Shown: positions 1 to 10,158 of the stretch, piece after piece | Position numbering within the stretch: position 1 is the stretch's first letter | Layout of the letters: each line of letters opens with the position of its first letter | Source of the DNA: Lachnoanaerobaculum sp. ICM7 | GTDB lineage: Bacteria > Bacillota > Clostridia > Lachnospirales > Lachnospiraceae | Length of the DNA stretch: 64,000 nucleotides | Reading direction: 5' to 3' | Assembly (NCBI RefSeq): GCF_000287675.1 | Contig: NZ_ALJL01000016.1 | Span: 303,894-367,893 of the forward strand | The notes under the pieces: generated by a model | Seen by the model: only the letters and a program-made list of their open reading frames with translations | Told to the model about the DNA's origin: nothing | Database searches by the model: none | Made by a program: the position numbers and the translations under genes

Positions 1-116
1 AATAAGGCTATAAATTCCTCTTTATTTACCTTTATTATTGAATTGGACAGTGCAACGGTTTTACACCTCTCCACAAACTCTTCTATCTCAGTTATCACCT
101 GTTCAATTCTACTCAT
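1..116 (-). CDS. N-terminal fragment of small ATPase-like protein following coaD (partial)
   Basis: An ATG at 116 opens a frame with no stop to the window edge; it reads [18 protein letters not shown] and then a polar helix. AGGAGAG lies 3 nt upstream of the ATG, and the start overlaps the coaD stop by 8 nt, so the two are likely translationally coupled. In Lachnospiraceae coaD is often followed by a short helical protein annotated as ATPase or V-type ATPase subunit H-like, with a similar start; I assign it only on that resemblance. About 38 residues are visible and no catalytic motif is in view. Confidence 0.55.
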   Translation of the reverse strand, partial: MSRIEQVITEIEEFVERCKTVALSNSIIKVNKEEFIAL

Positions 117-612
117 AATCTCTCCTCAAACCTTTTTCAATCAGTCTTTTCGTTACCTTTTCTCTGATATGGTCTCTTACAAAATGACTGATATCTCCAT
201 TATATACAGCAATTTCCTTAACAATACTTGAACTCAGATATGAGTATTTCAAGCTTGAACTAAGAAAAACCGTTTCCAGATTCGGTGCAATTATTTTATT
301 TGTCTGAGCCAATTGTAATTCATATTCAAAATCAGTTATTACTCTAAGTCCTCTAACCAATATATTACAATTTTGCTCGTGTGCAAAATCCACCAATAAT
401 CCTGCAAATTCTAAAACTTCCACATTTGACAAATGTCCTACTACACTTTTTATCATGTCCACTCTTTCAGCAGGCGTAAAAAGCGGATCTTTGGTGTTAT
501 TGATAAGTACTCCTACAATAAGCTTGTCAAACATCTTTGATGCTCTTTCAATAATATCAATATGTCCGTTAGTAATAGGATCAAAACTTCCCGGATAAAT
601 AGCTTTAGCCAT
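109..612 (-). CDS. coaD: Phosphopantetheine adenylyltransferase (CoaD)
   Basis: Transfers AMP from ATP to 4'-phosphopantetheine, the penultimate step of coenzyme A synthesis, in the cytoplasm. The N-terminus has the nucleotidyltransferase motif [14 protein letters not shown] with the T/HxGH signature (TNGH), and near residue 127 the [17 protein letters not shown] stretch corresponds to the family's second ATP-binding motif. Length is normal at about 167 residues. A GTG at 618 overlaps the rsmD stop as GTGA, but the ATG at 612 with GAGGG just upstream matches the usual family start and is preferred. It sits immediately after rsmD, the common Firmicute pairing. Confidence 0.95.
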   Translation of the reverse strand: MAKAIYPGSFDPITNGHIDIIERASKMFDKLIVGVLINNTKDPLFTPAERVDMIKSVVGHLSNVEVLEFAGLLVDFAHEQNCNILVRGLRVITDFEYELQLAQTNKIIAPNLETVFLSSSLKYSYLSSSIVKEIAVYNGDISHFVRDHIREKVTKRLIEKGLRRDYE

Positions 613-614
613 AG

Positions 615-1169
615 TCACCCTCGCTTATGCATAAAAATATGTTTATTAGACTTATACTCTTTGACCTTATCTATATACCAAGCTTTTGATAAATGTGTGG
701 TATCAGTCTTAAATTCTTCTTCAATTATAACCAATGTATGCTCATCAATCAATGTGGAATTTATTAAAATATCTAAACATTTATCCTCAAATCCCTTTTG
801 ATATGGTGGATCGATAAAAACAATATCAAATTTCTTTCCATGTGTTTTTATCTTTTCTAAATTTGCTTCAAAGCTTCCCTTCAGTATGGTAGCTTTATCT
901 ATCAGCTTTGTGTGCTCAAGATTTTCTCTTATGCACCTTATAGCCTCTCTGTCTATATCACAAAAATATGCTTCCTTTGCGCCCCTACTTAATGCCTCGA
1001 TACCTATCCCGCCACTTCCTGCAAATAAGTCAAGGAATGTGGCGTTATAGAGTTCATTTGAAATCATATTAAATAATGTTTCTTTTATCTTATCGGTAGT
1101 AGGCCTTGTGGAAGTACCCTTTGGCGTTTTTAAAATAAGACTTCTTGCCGTTCCGGAAATTACTCTCAT
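615..1169 (-). CDS. rsmD: 16S rRNA (guanine(966)-N2)-methyltransferase RsmD
   Basis: Methylates G966 of 16S rRNA using S-adenosylmethionine during 30S assembly. Seen: the N-terminal [10 protein letters not shown] start typical of the family, the SAM-binding loop [18 protein letters not shown] around residues 46-63, and the catalytic N6/N2 methyltransferase tetrad in FIDPPY near residue 120. At 184 residues it has family length. It follows the L,D-transpeptidase by only 3 nt and is coupled to coaD, so these genes probably share a transcript. Little else could produce this motif set. Confidence 0.94.
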   Translation of the reverse strand: MRVISGTARSLILKTPKGTSTRPTTDKIKETLFNMISNELYNATFLDLFAGSGGIGIEALSRGAKEAYFCDIDREAIRCIRENLEHTKLIDKATILKGSFEANLEKIKTHGKKFDIVFIDPPYQKGFEDKCLDILINSTLIDEHTLVIIEEEFKTDTTHLSKAWYIDKVKEYKSNKHIFMHKRG

Positions 1170-1172
1170 CTA

Positions 1173-2732
1173 TTACTGTCCTATTTCAACTGCGGATTTG
1201 ATTTCTCCTGCCTGTGTAGTGTCACCTATCGGCTCTACAGTCGCCTCTGTCGCACTGCTCTCACTTGAAGATGAAGACTCTGTGGTTTCAGGTGTTGCCA
1301 CAGTAGGTGTCAAATTGTAGCAAAGTACAGGAAAACCGCTGTCAACATAATCGTATAATTGCCTTGCTATTGCAGGCGGAAGGTTTACACAACCGTGTGA
1401 ACCTGAAGTCCTATATATCTGACCTCCGAAAGCCGATCTCCACGGTGCATCATGAAAACCGATACCTCCGTTAAAAGGCATCCAATAATCTACCGGAGTT
1501 GAATATCCTTCACCCTTTAAAGTTGCATTTCTGGTCTTATAAGTAAGAGGGAATGCGCCCGGAGGTGTAGTCCAGTTCTTTGCAACATTGCCCGATACAA
1601 AATCACTATCAAGTACCTTTGAACCGTTCTTTATTACAAACATATGCTGAGTTGTAAGGTTTACTTCAACATATGAATTTCCGTAATCATTCTCACCATG
1701 TGAAGCCGCTTTTCTTGAGAACTCGGGTTCTCTCTTTGTGGTCTCACCTGCCTCAATAAGAGATTTTATAGTTGCCTTTTCCTTTTCGGCATCAACTTTC
1801 CATCCGTATGAGCCTCCTGATATTGTTACGGTAGGGCCGTAAGATGTCTTCAATGTTTTCGGCTTACCTACAGTGTTATAAGCATTTGAAATTGTCTTTA
1901 CAAATGATGCAACTCCCTCATCCGATATATTTACAGAACCGTCACTGTTTACAGTTAACCATTTATGTATAGTATCGCCGTTTAAAACATTCAGCTTATC
2001 ATATGAGATTCTGGCAGATATATACTTGTTCAGATTTGTAAGTGCAAGATTAAGTGTAGGATCGTCCGATCTTTTTGCCGGCTTTTCATACAAGTCGTTT
2101 TCTTCATAGTCAAGATTTATATCATCGTTTAAAACAATGAGCTGACTCTTTATATACTCTTTTGCCTTCTTTACATCAAGCGTATTACCCTCAACTTCAG
2201 GTATGATGGAGTATCCCGAACCCTGAACAAAATCGGAAATTTTCGCATCTACAGGCGCAACAAATTTGGACTCGTCAAACGCTCTAAGCTTTGAAACTGT
2301 ATCCTCAAACTTGTTGTCATCCACAGTAAATGAGGATTTGATTTTCAAGTCCTTTTCACCGCTCATATTTGCAATCCATGCCATACTGTTTTGCTGATGT
2401 AATAAATCCTCAAGTGAAGAGTCCTCAACAAAGGCAAGACCCACATCACTTCCCTTTATTATCTCATCATTATTATCTCTTGATCTTATTTTACTCTCAA
2501 AATTATCTATCTGCTTAGACATAACCTGTCTTACCTCATCAACAGTTTTCTCCGAAGCATCTATACCGTTTATTATTGTATGTGGGAAAAATTTTGTTCT
2601 GTAAGTGTTTGCTTTTACAGTATAGCAACCCGCTACAAATACAATTCCAAGTACCGCCACACCAAGTGCAAACTTGTTTCCCTTCTTCTCTTTTTTACCT
2701 CTTTTTCTTGGTTCTTTTTTATTCTCAGCCAT
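1173..2732 (-). CDS. Membrane-anchored L,D-transpeptidase (YkuD) with peptidoglycan-binding-like repeats
   Basis: Likely forms 3-3 peptidoglycan cross-links or attaches groups to the wall outside the membrane. The order is a Lys/Arg-rich cytoplasmic start, one membrane segment (about residues 21-38, FALGVAVLGIVFVAGCY), a long extracellular region of the PG_binding_4 type, and a C-terminal YkuD domain with catalytic motif SGSHGCVNLP near residue 446 (His, Gly-Cys). A Ser/Thr/Glu-rich tail of about 45 residues follows the catalytic domain, an unusual but not unique extension. The Cys in the membrane segment is not a convincing lipobox. It is followed by rsmD with a 3-nt gap. The substrate stem peptide cannot be told from sequence. 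Confidence 0.9.
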   Translation of the reverse strand: MAENKKEPRKRGKKEKKGNKFALGVAVLGIVFVAGCYTVKANTYRTKFFPHTIINGIDASEKTVDEVRQVMSKQIDNFESKIRSRDNNDEIIKGSDVGLAFVEDSSLEDLLHQQNSMAWIANMSGEKDLKIKSSFTVDDNKFEDTVSKLRAFDESKFVAPVDAKISDFVQGSGYSIIPEVEGNTLDVKKAKEYIKSQLIVLNDDINLDYEENDLYEKPAKRSDDPTLNLALTNLNKYISARISYDKLNVLNGDTIHKWLTVNSDGSVNISDEGVASFVKTISNAYNTVGKPKTLKTSYGPTVTISGGSYGWKVDAEKEKATIKSLIEAGETTKREPEFSRKAASHGENDYGNSYVEVNLTTQHMFVIKNGSKVLDSDFVSGNVAKNWTTPPGAFPLTYKTRNATLKGEGYSTPVDYWMPFNGGIGFHDAPWRSAFGGQIYRTSGSHGCVNLPPAIARQLYDYVDSGFPVLCYNLTPTVATPETTESSSSSESSATEATVEPIGDTTQAGEIKSAVEIGQ

Positions 2733-2742
2733 ACTACTCCTA

Positions 2743-4794
2743 TTAAAGTGCTAACTTTTTATAATGTAAATCCATGTAGTTATTTATTTTGTTCTCAAGC
2801 TTTATACTCTCTTCTTCCCCTATATTCCCACTATGTATCATATCTACAGCATTTTTTGCCATTTCAAATATATCATTATCATTGTATATATCCGCAATTC
2901 CAAAATCGAGTTCACCGCTTTGTGCCAGACCGAAAAGCTCTCCCGGGCCTCTTAAAACCAGATCCCTTGATGCAATATAAAATCCGTCATTAGAATTTCC
3001 TATTATTTCCAGTCTCTTTTTTGCAATATTTGAATTTGAAGTTCTGACAAATATGGCATAAGATTGTAATTCGCTTCTCCCGACTCTTCCTCTAAGCTGA
3101 TGTAGTGTCGCAAGTCCGAACCTTTCAGCATTTTCAATCATAATGACTGTCGCATTCGGTACATCCACACCTACTTCAATTACTGTTGTAGAAACTAAAA
3201 TATCTGTTTCTTTATTTACATACCGAGACATTATATCATCTTTTTCTTTCTGTTGCAGTCTCCCATGTAAAACTTCTATCTTACAATTTTGTGAAAATTT
3301 ATCTGCTATTTTCTTACTGTAGTCTATTACATTCTCTGCTTCTATATTCTCACTCTCTTCAACCATAGGACATATTATATATGCCTGATGTCCTTTACCT
3401 ATTTCAAGTGATATATGCCTGTACGCTTTTTCCCTGTCATTTTCTGTAATTACAGCATTCTTTATAGGTAATCTGCCCACAGGTTTTGTTTCTATAGTCG
3501 AAATATCCAGATCTCCGTAAAGTATTATTGCAAGAGTTCTCGGTATCGGTGTAGCCGACATTACAAGTACATGAACATCCTCTCCTTTATCTGAAAGAGT
3601 TGTTCTTTGTCTTACTCCGAAGCGATGCTGCTCATCAGTTACTACCAGACCAAGATTTTTAAATTTTACATCTTCCACAAGTAAAGCATGTGTACCTACT
3701 ACAATATCTATCTCACCGGCTTCTATCTTTTCATAGACTGCCAAATGTTCCTTTTTAGTCATAGAACCTGTCAGAATACCGATCTTAGGCGGATTCTTTA
3801 ATTTCCCCAGGATATCTGACATGGATTTAAAATGCTGTTTTGCCAAAACTTCAGTAGGCACCATAACAACACCTTGAAATCCCGATTTTACAGCCATATA
3901 TAGGCATATCAAAGCTACTACCGTCTTTCCCGAACCTACATCTCCCTGTATCAATCTATTTGTAACCACACCGCTTGACATATCATTTAAGATCTCCTCT
4001 ATCACATTATTTTGTGAATCGGTTAACTTAAACGGCAGAGTGGACTTTATTTCTTCCAAATATTTGATTTCTTTTGATACTATATTCCTTGACTTGACTC
4101 TAAGCCTTTTATTTTTCAAAAGTTTCATTCCATATAAGAATCTAAAGAAATCATCAAATGCCAGCCTTTTTTTAGATTCAAAAAGACTTGACTTACTTAT
4201 AGGATCATGAATATTTCTAACAGCTTTATTTCTGTCTTCCAAAGAAAACTCTTTAAGTATGCTCTCAGGTAAGTATTCTTCAAAATCCTTATCATCTATA
4301 TATTCAAAAGCTGATTTTATCAGCTTCTCCATTAAATTATTATTAATACCGGCCGTAAGTGCATATATAGGCTTAAAACTGCCTATCTTTTTCTTGTATT
4401 CATCTATGGTATAAATTGTAGGATGCTCAAGTGTATTCTTGCTTCTTCTTGAGAATTTACCCACAAAAATATAGCTCTCCCCCTGCTTTAGAGTTGCTCT
4501 TAAGTAAGGTGAGTTATACCATATTACATCTAATACATCAATAAAGTCTGTAACTTTCGTTACGGCTATTTTTCTGTTTGGACCGGTAAGTGATATACTT
4601 TTAGTGATTGTAGCCTTTATAACTACTTCCTCATCCTTGTTTACTTCGGAAATTTTTGTAGGAGCTTTGTATTCCAAATATCTTATCGGATAATGTTTTA
4701 AAAGATCTTTGACAGTCTTTATATCAAGCTTTTCCAAATATTCTGCTGTTTTTGCTCCTACGCCCTTTATGTTTTTTACAGATATATCTATCAA
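2743..4794 (-). CDS. recG: ATP-dependent DNA helicase RecG
   Basis: Branch-migrating helicase that remodels stalled replication forks and Holliday junctions. The N-terminal wedge/OB region is followed by helicase motifs: Walker A GDVGSGKT near residue 285, the DEQH box in VTDEQHRFG near 385, [10 protein letters not shown] just after, and the C-terminal QLRGRVGRS motif. The length of 683 residues is normal. The start is a TTG at 4794, supported by AAGGAGG six nt upstream and by the family-like beginning. It lies downstream of the FakA-like gene, separated by a leader hairpin, and 10 nt upstream of the L,D-transpeptidase. Confidence 0.95.
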   Translation of the reverse strand: MIDISVKNIKGVGAKTAEYLEKLDIKTVKDLLKHYPIRYLEYKAPTKISEVNKDEEVVIKATITKSISLTGPNRKIAVTKVTDFIDVLDVIWYNSPYLRATLKQGESYIFVGKFSRRSKNTLEHPTIYTIDEYKKKIGSFKPIYALTAGINNNLMEKLIKSAFEYIDDKDFEEYLPESILKEFSLEDRNKAVRNIHDPISKSSLFESKKRLAFDDFFRFLYGMKLLKNKRLRVKSRNIVSKEIKYLEEIKSTLPFKLTDSQNNVIEEILNDMSSGVVTNRLIQGDVGSGKTVVALICLYMAVKSGFQGVVMVPTEVLAKQHFKSMSDILGKLKNPPKIGILTGSMTKKEHLAVYEKIEAGEIDIVVGTHALLVEDVKFKNLGLVVTDEQHRFGVRQRTTLSDKGEDVHVLVMSATPIPRTLAIILYGDLDISTIETKPVGRLPIKNAVITENDREKAYRHISLEIGKGHQAYIICPMVEESENIEAENVIDYSKKIADKFSQNCKIEVLHGRLQQKEKDDIMSRYVNKETDILVSTTVIEVGVDVPNATVIMIENAERFGLATLHQLRGRVGRSELQSYAIFVRTSNSNIAKKRLEIIGNSNDGFYIASRDLVLRGPGELFGLAQSGELDFGIADIYNDNDIFEMAKNAVDMIHSGNIGEEESIKLENKINNYMDLHYKKLAL

Positions 4795-4815
4795 GCCGAC
4801 CTCCTTACAAAGTTT

Positions 4816-4855
4816 TAACTAGGTCGCCAAATCATATATTTGACAGACCTAGTTA
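4816..4855 (-). promoter_or_regulatory. Inverted repeat in the recG leader
   Basis: TAACTAGGTC pairs exactly with GACCTAGTTA, with a shorter inner CAAAT/ATTTG helix. It lies between the stop of the FakA-like gene and the recG ribosome site. There is no U-run after it, so it may be a processing or attenuation structure rather than a classical terminator. Confidence 0.45.
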
Positions 4856-4864
4856 TTAAAAATC

Positions 4865-6520
4865 TTATTCTACAGATATGAAGTAGTAGTAAACAGGCTG
4901 TCCTCCAAAATGTAATTCAAACTCTACATTCTCGTATTTGCCAACCAATTCGTCGCATAACTTGTTAGCGTCCTCTTCACTTACTTCTTCACCATAGTAA
5001 AGGCATACCAATTCACTTGAATCATCAATCATATTTGCAAGTGCCTTATCTACAGCTGAATCAATACTCTTATCAACACCTATTATGCCGGTGTCTCCCA
5101 ATGCCATCACATCATTTTCATGTATTTCAACATCGTCTATAGTGGTATTTCTCACCGCATAGGTTATCTGAGCCGACTTCACATTTGAAATCTCTTCGGT
5201 AGCATTCTCAAGGTTTTCCTCAGCGCTTCTGTCCTCTGAAAGACTTATCATTGCTGTGATTCCCTGAGGAATAGTCTTGGTAGGTATTACTACAACCTTC
5301 TTATCTTCCACTATTTTAGCCGCCTGCTCAGCCGCCAAAATAATGTTTTTATTATTCGGTAATATATATATAGTTTCAGCGTTCAAATGCTCTACCGCAT
5401 TCAAGATGTCCTCAGTACTCGGATTCATTGTCTGACCGCCTTCAACAACCACATCAACTCCTATTTCTTTAAAAATTGATGTAAGGCCGCTTCCTGCACT
5501 TACGCTTATAACTCCCATTTTCTTTTTCTGCTTTTGAGATTCAAGGATCTGATCTACACCCTTGATAACTCTCTCTCTATGCTCTTCACGCATATTGTCA
5601 ATCTTTAAATTGGTAAGCTCTCCAAAAGTCAATCCTCTTTGAATGGCAAGTCCCGGATCATTTGTATGCACATGAATCTTAACCACTTCATCATCAGCTA
5701 CACATACAAGTGAATCACCTATTGAAGTAAGGAATTCTTTAAACTCCTCTTCATCCTTATCTGTAAATTCCTTATTTAAATTTACAATGAACTCTGTACA
5801 ATATCCGAACTTGATATCTGAAGTATCGATATCCTCTCTTGCGGCACCGTTTGCACCACCTTCAGACTTTGTTGAAAGTACCACATCGCCAAGCTCTATC
5901 ACATTTCCCTTAAGACCTTCAAGTATACCGTGAAGTATAACCATAAGTCCCTGACCGCCTGAGTCTACCACTCCGGCTTTCTTAAGTACAGGCAACATCT
6001 CAGGTGTTTTCTTTAAAGTCTCATCACCATATGCCAATACAGCTTCCAAAAATGCGATAATATCATCATATTCATCATGTATTTCAAGAGCCTTTTCACC
6101 CATTGCTCTTGCAACTGTCAGTATTGTACCCTCTTTCGGCTTCATTACAGCCTTATATGCAGTCTCACTCGCCTTATCAAATGCAAGTGCAATTTCAAAC
6201 ACATCTACAACAGGGGATTCCTTTAATATCTTGGCTGCACCTCTAAAAAGCTGAGAAAGTATAACACCTGAGTTTCCTCTGGCACCACGCAATGATCCCT
6301 GCGCTATTGCCTTACACATAGATGCAATGTCATCGCCTTCTTCAGCTGCCAATGTCTTTGCTGCCGACATTATTGTCATTGTCATATTTGTACCGGTATC
6401 TCCGTCAGGAACCGGGAACACATTCAGTTCATTTATCCATTCTTTTTTTGCTTCTAAGCTTTTTGCTCCTGTTATAAAAGCACTCTTTAGTGATTGTGCA
6501 TCAATCTGCTCTAGACTCAC
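4865..6520 (-). CDS. DAK2-domain protein, FakA-like fatty acid kinase (YloV)
   Basis: Related to FakA, which phosphorylates FakB-bound fatty acids for phospholipid synthesis. The N-terminal DAK2/DhaL-type nucleotide domain shows the metal-binding loop PVPDGDTGTNM (residues about 32-42) and RGARGNSGVILSQL, followed by the middle GGQGLM segment and the C-terminal FakA-specific domain. It has 551 residues, normal for YloV. It directly follows an Asp23 protein, the conserved yloU-yloV arrangement, and precedes recG as in Bacillus. No FakB gene is in the window, so the lipid role rests on family knowledge. Confidence 0.88.
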   Translation of the reverse strand: MSLEQIDAQSLKSAFITGAKSLEAKKEWINELNVFPVPDGDTGTNMTMTIMSAAKTLAAEEGDDIASMCKAIAQGSLRGARGNSGVILSQLFRGAAKILKESPVVDVFEIALAFDKASETAYKAVMKPKEGTILTVARAMGEKALEIHDEYDDIIAFLEAVLAYGDETLKKTPEMLPVLKKAGVVDSGGQGLMVILHGILEGLKGNVIELGDVVLSTKSEGGANGAAREDIDTSDIKFGYCTEFIVNLNKEFTDKDEEEFKEFLTSIGDSLVCVADDEVVKIHVHTNDPGLAIQRGLTFGELTNLKIDNMREEHRERVIKGVDQILESQKQKKKMGVISVSAGSGLTSIFKEIGVDVVVEGGQTMNPSTEDILNAVEHLNAETIYILPNNKNIILAAEQAAKIVEDKKVVVIPTKTIPQGITAMISLSEDRSAEENLENATEEISNVKSAQITYAVRNTTIDDVEIHENDVMALGDTGIIGVDKSIDSAVDKALANMIDDSSELVCLYYGEEVSEEDANKLCDELVGKYENVEFELHFGGQPVYYYFISVE

Positions 6521-6532
6521 AAAAAATCCTCC

Positions 6533-6892
6533 TTAGTCTATTATTCGTACACCTTCTACGAATATATTTATTTTCTTTACTTCCATTCCGGTAAACTTCT
6601 CCGCCTTATACTGGATAGTCTCTATTAGATTTTGAGTTACAGCACTTATGCTAAGTCCATACGCAACTATGATATGGAAATCCAAAATCAACTTATTATC
6701 CTCTATTTTTACACTGATGCCCTTTGTGAGATTTTCTCTCTTCAAAAGTCTTGATATACCGTCTGTTACAGAAACTGCCGCCATACCAACTATACCGAAG
6801 CATTCAACCGCCTGTATTCCTACATAGAATGCTATAACATCCGGATTTATGCTTATCTGACCAAGATTTGTATTGATTTGACCTTTGTTCAT
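6533..6892 (-). CDS. Asp23/Gls24 family envelope-stress protein (YloU)
   Basis: A small Asp23/Gls24 (DUF322) protein of 119 residues. Members are membrane-associated or cytoplasmic proteins linked to the cell-envelope response, of unclear biochemistry. The segments YVGIQAVECFGIVGMAAVS and the VEGVRIID ending are typical. A TTG at 6904 could extend the frame by four codons, but ATG 6892 has GGAGGG at 6898-6903 and is preferred. It is the first gene of the asp23-fakA-recG group and has a promoter candidate about 100 nt upstream. Confidence 0.88.
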   Translation of the reverse strand: MNKGQINTNLGQISINPDVIAFYVGIQAVECFGIVGMAAVSVTDGISRLLKRENLTKGISVKIEDNKLILDFHIIVAYGLSISAVTQNLIETIQYKAEKFTGMEVKKINIFVEGVRIID

Positions 6893-6995
6893 ATAACCCT
6901 CCAATCATTTTATCGTCAAAAGACTTTATTCTTATAGATATTTTTAATATCTCCCAAATATGCTATTGAGGTACATAACATATCTAAGATACTTA

Positions 6996-7024
6996 ATCAT
7001 AACATTTTTTTATAATAAAGACAA
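6996..7024 (-). promoter_or_regulatory. Sigma-A-type promoter for the asp23-fakA-recG group
   Basis: Minus strand: -35 TTGTCT (7019-7024), 17-nt spacer, -10 TATGAT (6996-7001). It is about 100 nt upstream of the Asp23 start and points toward it. The -35 is adjacent to a 28-bp tandem duplication. Confidence 0.55.
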
Positions 7025-7079
7025 TGCAAGCTTTTATTTTGTCAAATCGATATGCAAGCTTTTATTTTGTCAAATCGAT
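7024..7079. repeat. Perfect 2 x 28-bp tandem duplication
   Basis: Copy 1 is 7024-7051 and copy 2 is 7052-7079, identical base for base. Each carries TGTCAA, which is TTGACA on the minus strand, so the duplication doubles a -35-like hexamer just upstream of the asp23 promoter candidate. Otherwise the 311-nt gap 6905-7215 holds only this promoter and the terminator of the regulator gene. Confidence 0.9.
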
Positions 7080-7189
7080 TATAATATCATCCGGATAATT
7101 GCAGCCCTATTTGGCGCAAATCTTTTTAAGGTTGCACTGCTGTGCTGTAGCCTTGTACTTATTATTGAATATTTTATTGTATAAATATA

Positions 7190-7209
7190 GGGCCGACCTT
7201 TGTCGACCC
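7190..7209 (-). terminator. Terminator after the response regulator gene
   Basis: GGGTCGAC and GTCGGCCC form an 8-bp stem (one G-U pair) around a 4-nt AAAG loop, starting 7 nt past the regulator stop. The following bases are A/T-rich but not a clean U-run. Confidence 0.6.
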
Positions 7210-7215
7210 TTATCT

Positions 7216-7905
7216 TTATCCTCTAAATCTGTATCCAACACCCCAAATAGTTTCTATAAATTGAGGTTTGGAACTGTCCTGCTCTATTTTTTCTCTGATA
7301 TTTTTGATATGTACGGTAACTGTTGAAATATCACCCATTGACTCAAGCCCCCATACTTCTTTAAACAAATCTTCTTTTGAATATACCTTGTTCGGATGCT
7401 TTGCAAGGAAATAGAGTATATCAAACTCCTTGGCAGTCAGTGTTTTTTCATCTCCATAGCCCCAAACTCTTCTGGAGCCTGCATCTATCTTCAAATCTCT
7501 GATTTCTACAATGTCCTTATTTGCTGTAGAAACACCTGCCAACCTGTCATATCTGTTAATATGCGCCTTTACCCTTGCCACAAGTTCACTTGGTGAGAAA
7601 GGCTTGGTCATATAATCATCCGCTCCTAGCCCAAGTCCTCTTATCTTGTCGATATCATTCTTTTTTGCACTGACCATGATAATAGGTATCTCTTTTACAG
7701 CTCTTATCTGCTTACATATCTCATATCCGTCAACTCCGGGCAGCATCAAATCCAGTAATACCAACTCATAGTCTTCATTTAACGCTCTTCCAAGTCCTTC
7801 TTTACCGTCAGTTGAAATATCGACCTCAAAGCCGGATATTTCCAAATAATCCCTTTCCAGCTCAGCTATACTTACTTCATCCTCTATTATAAGAACTTTG
7901 CCCAT
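7216..7905 (-). CDS. OmpR/PhoB-family response regulator
   Basis: DNA-binding partner of the adjacent histidine kinase. The receiver domain (about 1-115) has the acidic pair in IIEDE, the phospho-acceptor Asp in LLDLMLPGVDG and the KPFSP switch lysine. The C-terminal winged helix (about 130-229) has TAKEFDILYFLAKHPNKV and the VTVHIKNIREKI recognition region. The start ATG has GGAGATATAAA upstream. It lies 10 nt after the kinase gene, which itself overlaps metK by one base, so it is probably the third gene of a riboswitch-controlled transcript. The signal sensed is unknown. Confidence 0.93.
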   Translation of the reverse strand: MGKVLIIEDEVSIAELERDYLEISGFEVDISTDGKEGLGRALNEDYELVLLDLMLPGVDGYEICKQIRAVKEIPIIMVSAKKNDIDKIRGLGLGADDYMTKPFSPSELVARVKAHINRYDRLAGVSTANKDIVEIRDLKIDAGSRRVWGYGDEKTLTAKEFDILYFLAKHPNKVYSKEDLFKEVWGLESMGDISTVTVHIKNIREKIEQDSSKPQFIETIWGVGYRFRG

Positions 7906-7915
7906 TTTATATCTC

Positions 7916-8947
7916 CTACTTCTTTAACTCTATGCTAACCTCTGTTCCAACGCCCGGTTTAGACATAGCTACAACACTTCCCTCATGATTTTCTATTACT
8001 TTTTTTACAATAGAAAGTCCTATACCGCTACCTCCAAGTTTAGTATTTCTCGACACATCACTTCTATAAAATCTCTCAAATATATGCGGCAAATCTTTTT
8101 CATCTATCCCTCTGCCGTTATCCGAGATTTGTATGTTTATTGCATCCGACATTTCTGTAACCTTAAGATGAATTTCAGGTTCTTCCTTGTCCATATATTT
8201 CACAGCATTTGAAACAATATTGTTTAAGGCCCTCTTTATCTGTTCCTTATCCATATCTATAACAGTATTACGTCCTACATTAACTATATACTCAAATTTG
8301 ATTTTTATTGTTTCAAGTTCCAGATACAAATCCTTTACATATTCATCGAAAAAATCTTTTACATAAATCTTTTCATATTTATATGACATGTATTTTTCTG
8401 CAACCTGCGAATAATACAGCAATTCATCAATCAATGAAGTCATATCATTTGTCTTATTATATATTGTATTCAGGTAATCTCTAGTCTTTTGAGGTGAGGA
8501 AGCAACACCGTCAAGTATTCCCTCCACATATCCTCTTATTGCAGTAAGCGGTGTCTTTAAATCATGAGAAATATTACTTACCAACTCTCTGGCCGCATCT
8601 TCTGAAAGTTTTTTCTCTTCTTCATCTTCCTTTAACTTGATTCTCATTCTCTCGAAATCCTTGAATAAAAAAGGAATCTCAGAAAAATCTCTTTCATCTA
8701 ATTGATAATCCAAATCTCCATCTGCTATCTTCTTTGTAGCTGTTTGCAATTTATCCAAAGGAACGAGAATCCTTTTATAGATCCAGATCCACATAACAAC
8801 CGCCACAATATCTATTATGGTTACAAGAATGGTAAGCCAGATACCTATATTACCCGTGGTATCATAATTCATACTGTATATGAGAAGTATAGACGGTATG
8901 ATTATTATAAGGCAAAATATCGAAAATAAACCGGAGCCGATTTTCAT
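7916..8947 (-). CDS. Sensor histidine kinase with HAMP domain
   Basis: Membrane kinase of 343 residues. Two membrane segments lie close together near the N-terminus (about 8-25 and 36-57) with a very short loop between them, so little extracellular sensor is present. A HAMP linker (about 58-112) leads to the HisKA motif VSNISHDLKTPLTAIRGY (His near 129) and the ATPase motifs NIVSNAVKY, DNGRGIDEKDLPHIFERFYR and GGSGIGLSIVKK. The short loop suggests sensing in the membrane or through a partner. Its ATG overlaps the metK stop (TGATG), so expression is coupled to metK. Confidence 0.93.
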   Translation of the reverse strand: MKIGSGLFSIFCLIIIIPSILLIYSMNYDTTGNIGIWLTILVTIIDIVAVVMWIWIYKRILVPLDKLQTATKKIADGDLDYQLDERDFSEIPFLFKDFERMRIKLKEDEEEKKLSEDAARELVSNISHDLKTPLTAIRGYVEGILDGVASSPQKTRDYLNTIYNKTNDMTSLIDELLYYSQVAEKYMSYKYEKIYVKDFFDEYVKDLYLELETIKIKFEYIVNVGRNTVIDMDKEQIKRALNNIVSNAVKYMDKEEPEIHLKVTEMSDAINIQISDNGRGIDEKDLPHIFERFYRSDVSRNTKLGGSGIGLSIVKKVIENHEGSVVAMSKPGVGTEVSIELKK

Positions 8948-10131
8948 CAGATAGCCTTCTTAAGTTCTTCTACCTTATCAAGTCTTTCCCATGGAAGACT
9001 TAAATCATCTCTTCCAAAATGTCCGTATGCCGCAGTCTGCTTAAATATCGGCTTTCTAAGGTCAAGCATCTTTATAATTGCAGTAGGTCTTAAATCAAAG
9101 TGCTTTCTGATAAGCTCTACTATTGCACCGTCACTTATCTTTCCTGTTCCGAAAGTATCTACGGAAATAGATGTAGGATGAGCCACACCGATAGCATAAG
9201 ACAACTGAATCTCGCATTTTTTTGCAAGTCCTGCAGCTACTATATTCTTTGCAACATATCTTGCCGCGTAAGCTGCCGATCTGTCAACCTTTGTACTGTC
9301 CTTACCTGAGAAAGCACCGCCGCCATGTCTTGCATAGCCGCCGTAAGTATCCACTATTATCTTTCTTCCTGTAAGTCCCGAGTCTCCATGTGGTCCACCT
9401 ATAACAAATCTACCTGTAGGATTTATAAAGTATTTTGTATTCTCATCGACCATATCATGTGGAATTATTTCATCAAATACATATTTCTTTATATCTGTAT
9501 GAATCTGCTCCTGCTCCACATCCTCGTCATGCTGTGTAGAAAGTACAACTGTATCTATTCTTACAGGCTTACCTTCTTCATCGTACTCTACAGTAACCTG
9601 TGTCTTACCGTCCGGTCTTAAGTAGCTTAATGTACCGTCTTTTCTTACCTGTGTAAGTCTTTTTGCAAGATTATGTGCAAGATATATAGGGTATGGCATA
9701 AACTCCTTTGTTTCATCTGTAGCATATCCGAACATAAGTCCCTGGTCACCTGCACCATTGTCCTCATCCTCTAAATCGATATGCTCTCTTGCCTCAAGCG
9801 CCTTATCTACACCCATTGCTATATCACTTGACTGCTCATCAAGCGCTACAAGTACACTGCAGGTATCACAGTCAAAGCCGTACTTTGCTCTGTCATAACC
9901 TATTTCTCTTACAGTTTCTCTAACTATCTTTTGAATATCAACAGTTGCCTTTGATGAAATCTCTCCCATTACAAGTACCATACCTGTAGTCGTAGCAGTC
10001 TCACAAGCCACTCTTGAATCCGGGTCTGCACTTAAATATGCATCCAATATTGCATCTGAAATCTGATCGCACATCTTATCAGGATGTCCTTCAGTAACTG
10101 ACTCTGAAGTAAAAAGTCTTCTCTCTTCCAT
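8947..10131 (-). CDS. metK: S-adenosylmethionine synthetase (MetK)
   Basis: Makes S-adenosylmethionine from methionine and ATP. Family motifs are clear: [17 protein letters not shown] at residues about 15-31, [12 protein letters not shown] near 116, and the P-loop-like [18 protein letters not shown] near 270. The length of 394 residues is normal. The leader has a SAM-I riboswitch and terminator, giving feedback by its own product. Unusually, the gene overlaps a sensor kinase gene by one base (TGATG), placing a two-component system downstream of the same control. Confidence 0.97.
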   Translation of the reverse strand: MEERRLFTSESVTEGHPDKMCDQISDAILDAYLSADPDSRVACETATTTGMVLVMGEISSKATVDIQKIVRETVREIGYDRAKYGFDCDTCSVLVALDEQSSDIAMGVDKALEAREHIDLEDEDNGAGDQGLMFGYATDETKEFMPYPIYLAHNLAKRLTQVRKDGTLSYLRPDGKTQVTVEYDEEGKPVRIDTVVLSTQHDEDVEQEQIHTDIKKYVFDEIIPHDMVDENTKYFINPTGRFVIGGPHGDSGLTGRKIIVDTYGGYARHGGGAFSGKDSTKVDRSAAYAARYVAKNIVAAGLAKKCEIQLSYAIGVAHPTSISVDTFGTGKISDGAIVELIRKHFDLRPTAIIKMLDLRKPIFKQTAAYGHFGRDDLSLPWERLDKVEELKKAI

Positions 10132-10158
10132 TTTTCTCCTATCTTTTACACTTATATA

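Noticed and set aside
612..618. GTG start of coaD at 618
   Set aside because: It overlaps the rsmD stop and is possible, but the ATG at 612 has a better spaced GAGGG and the usual protein start.
7099..7326. Plus-strand open frame across the end of the response regulator gene
   Set aside because: No ribosome site, overlaps a well-supported gene and its terminator on the other strand, and has no family-like features.
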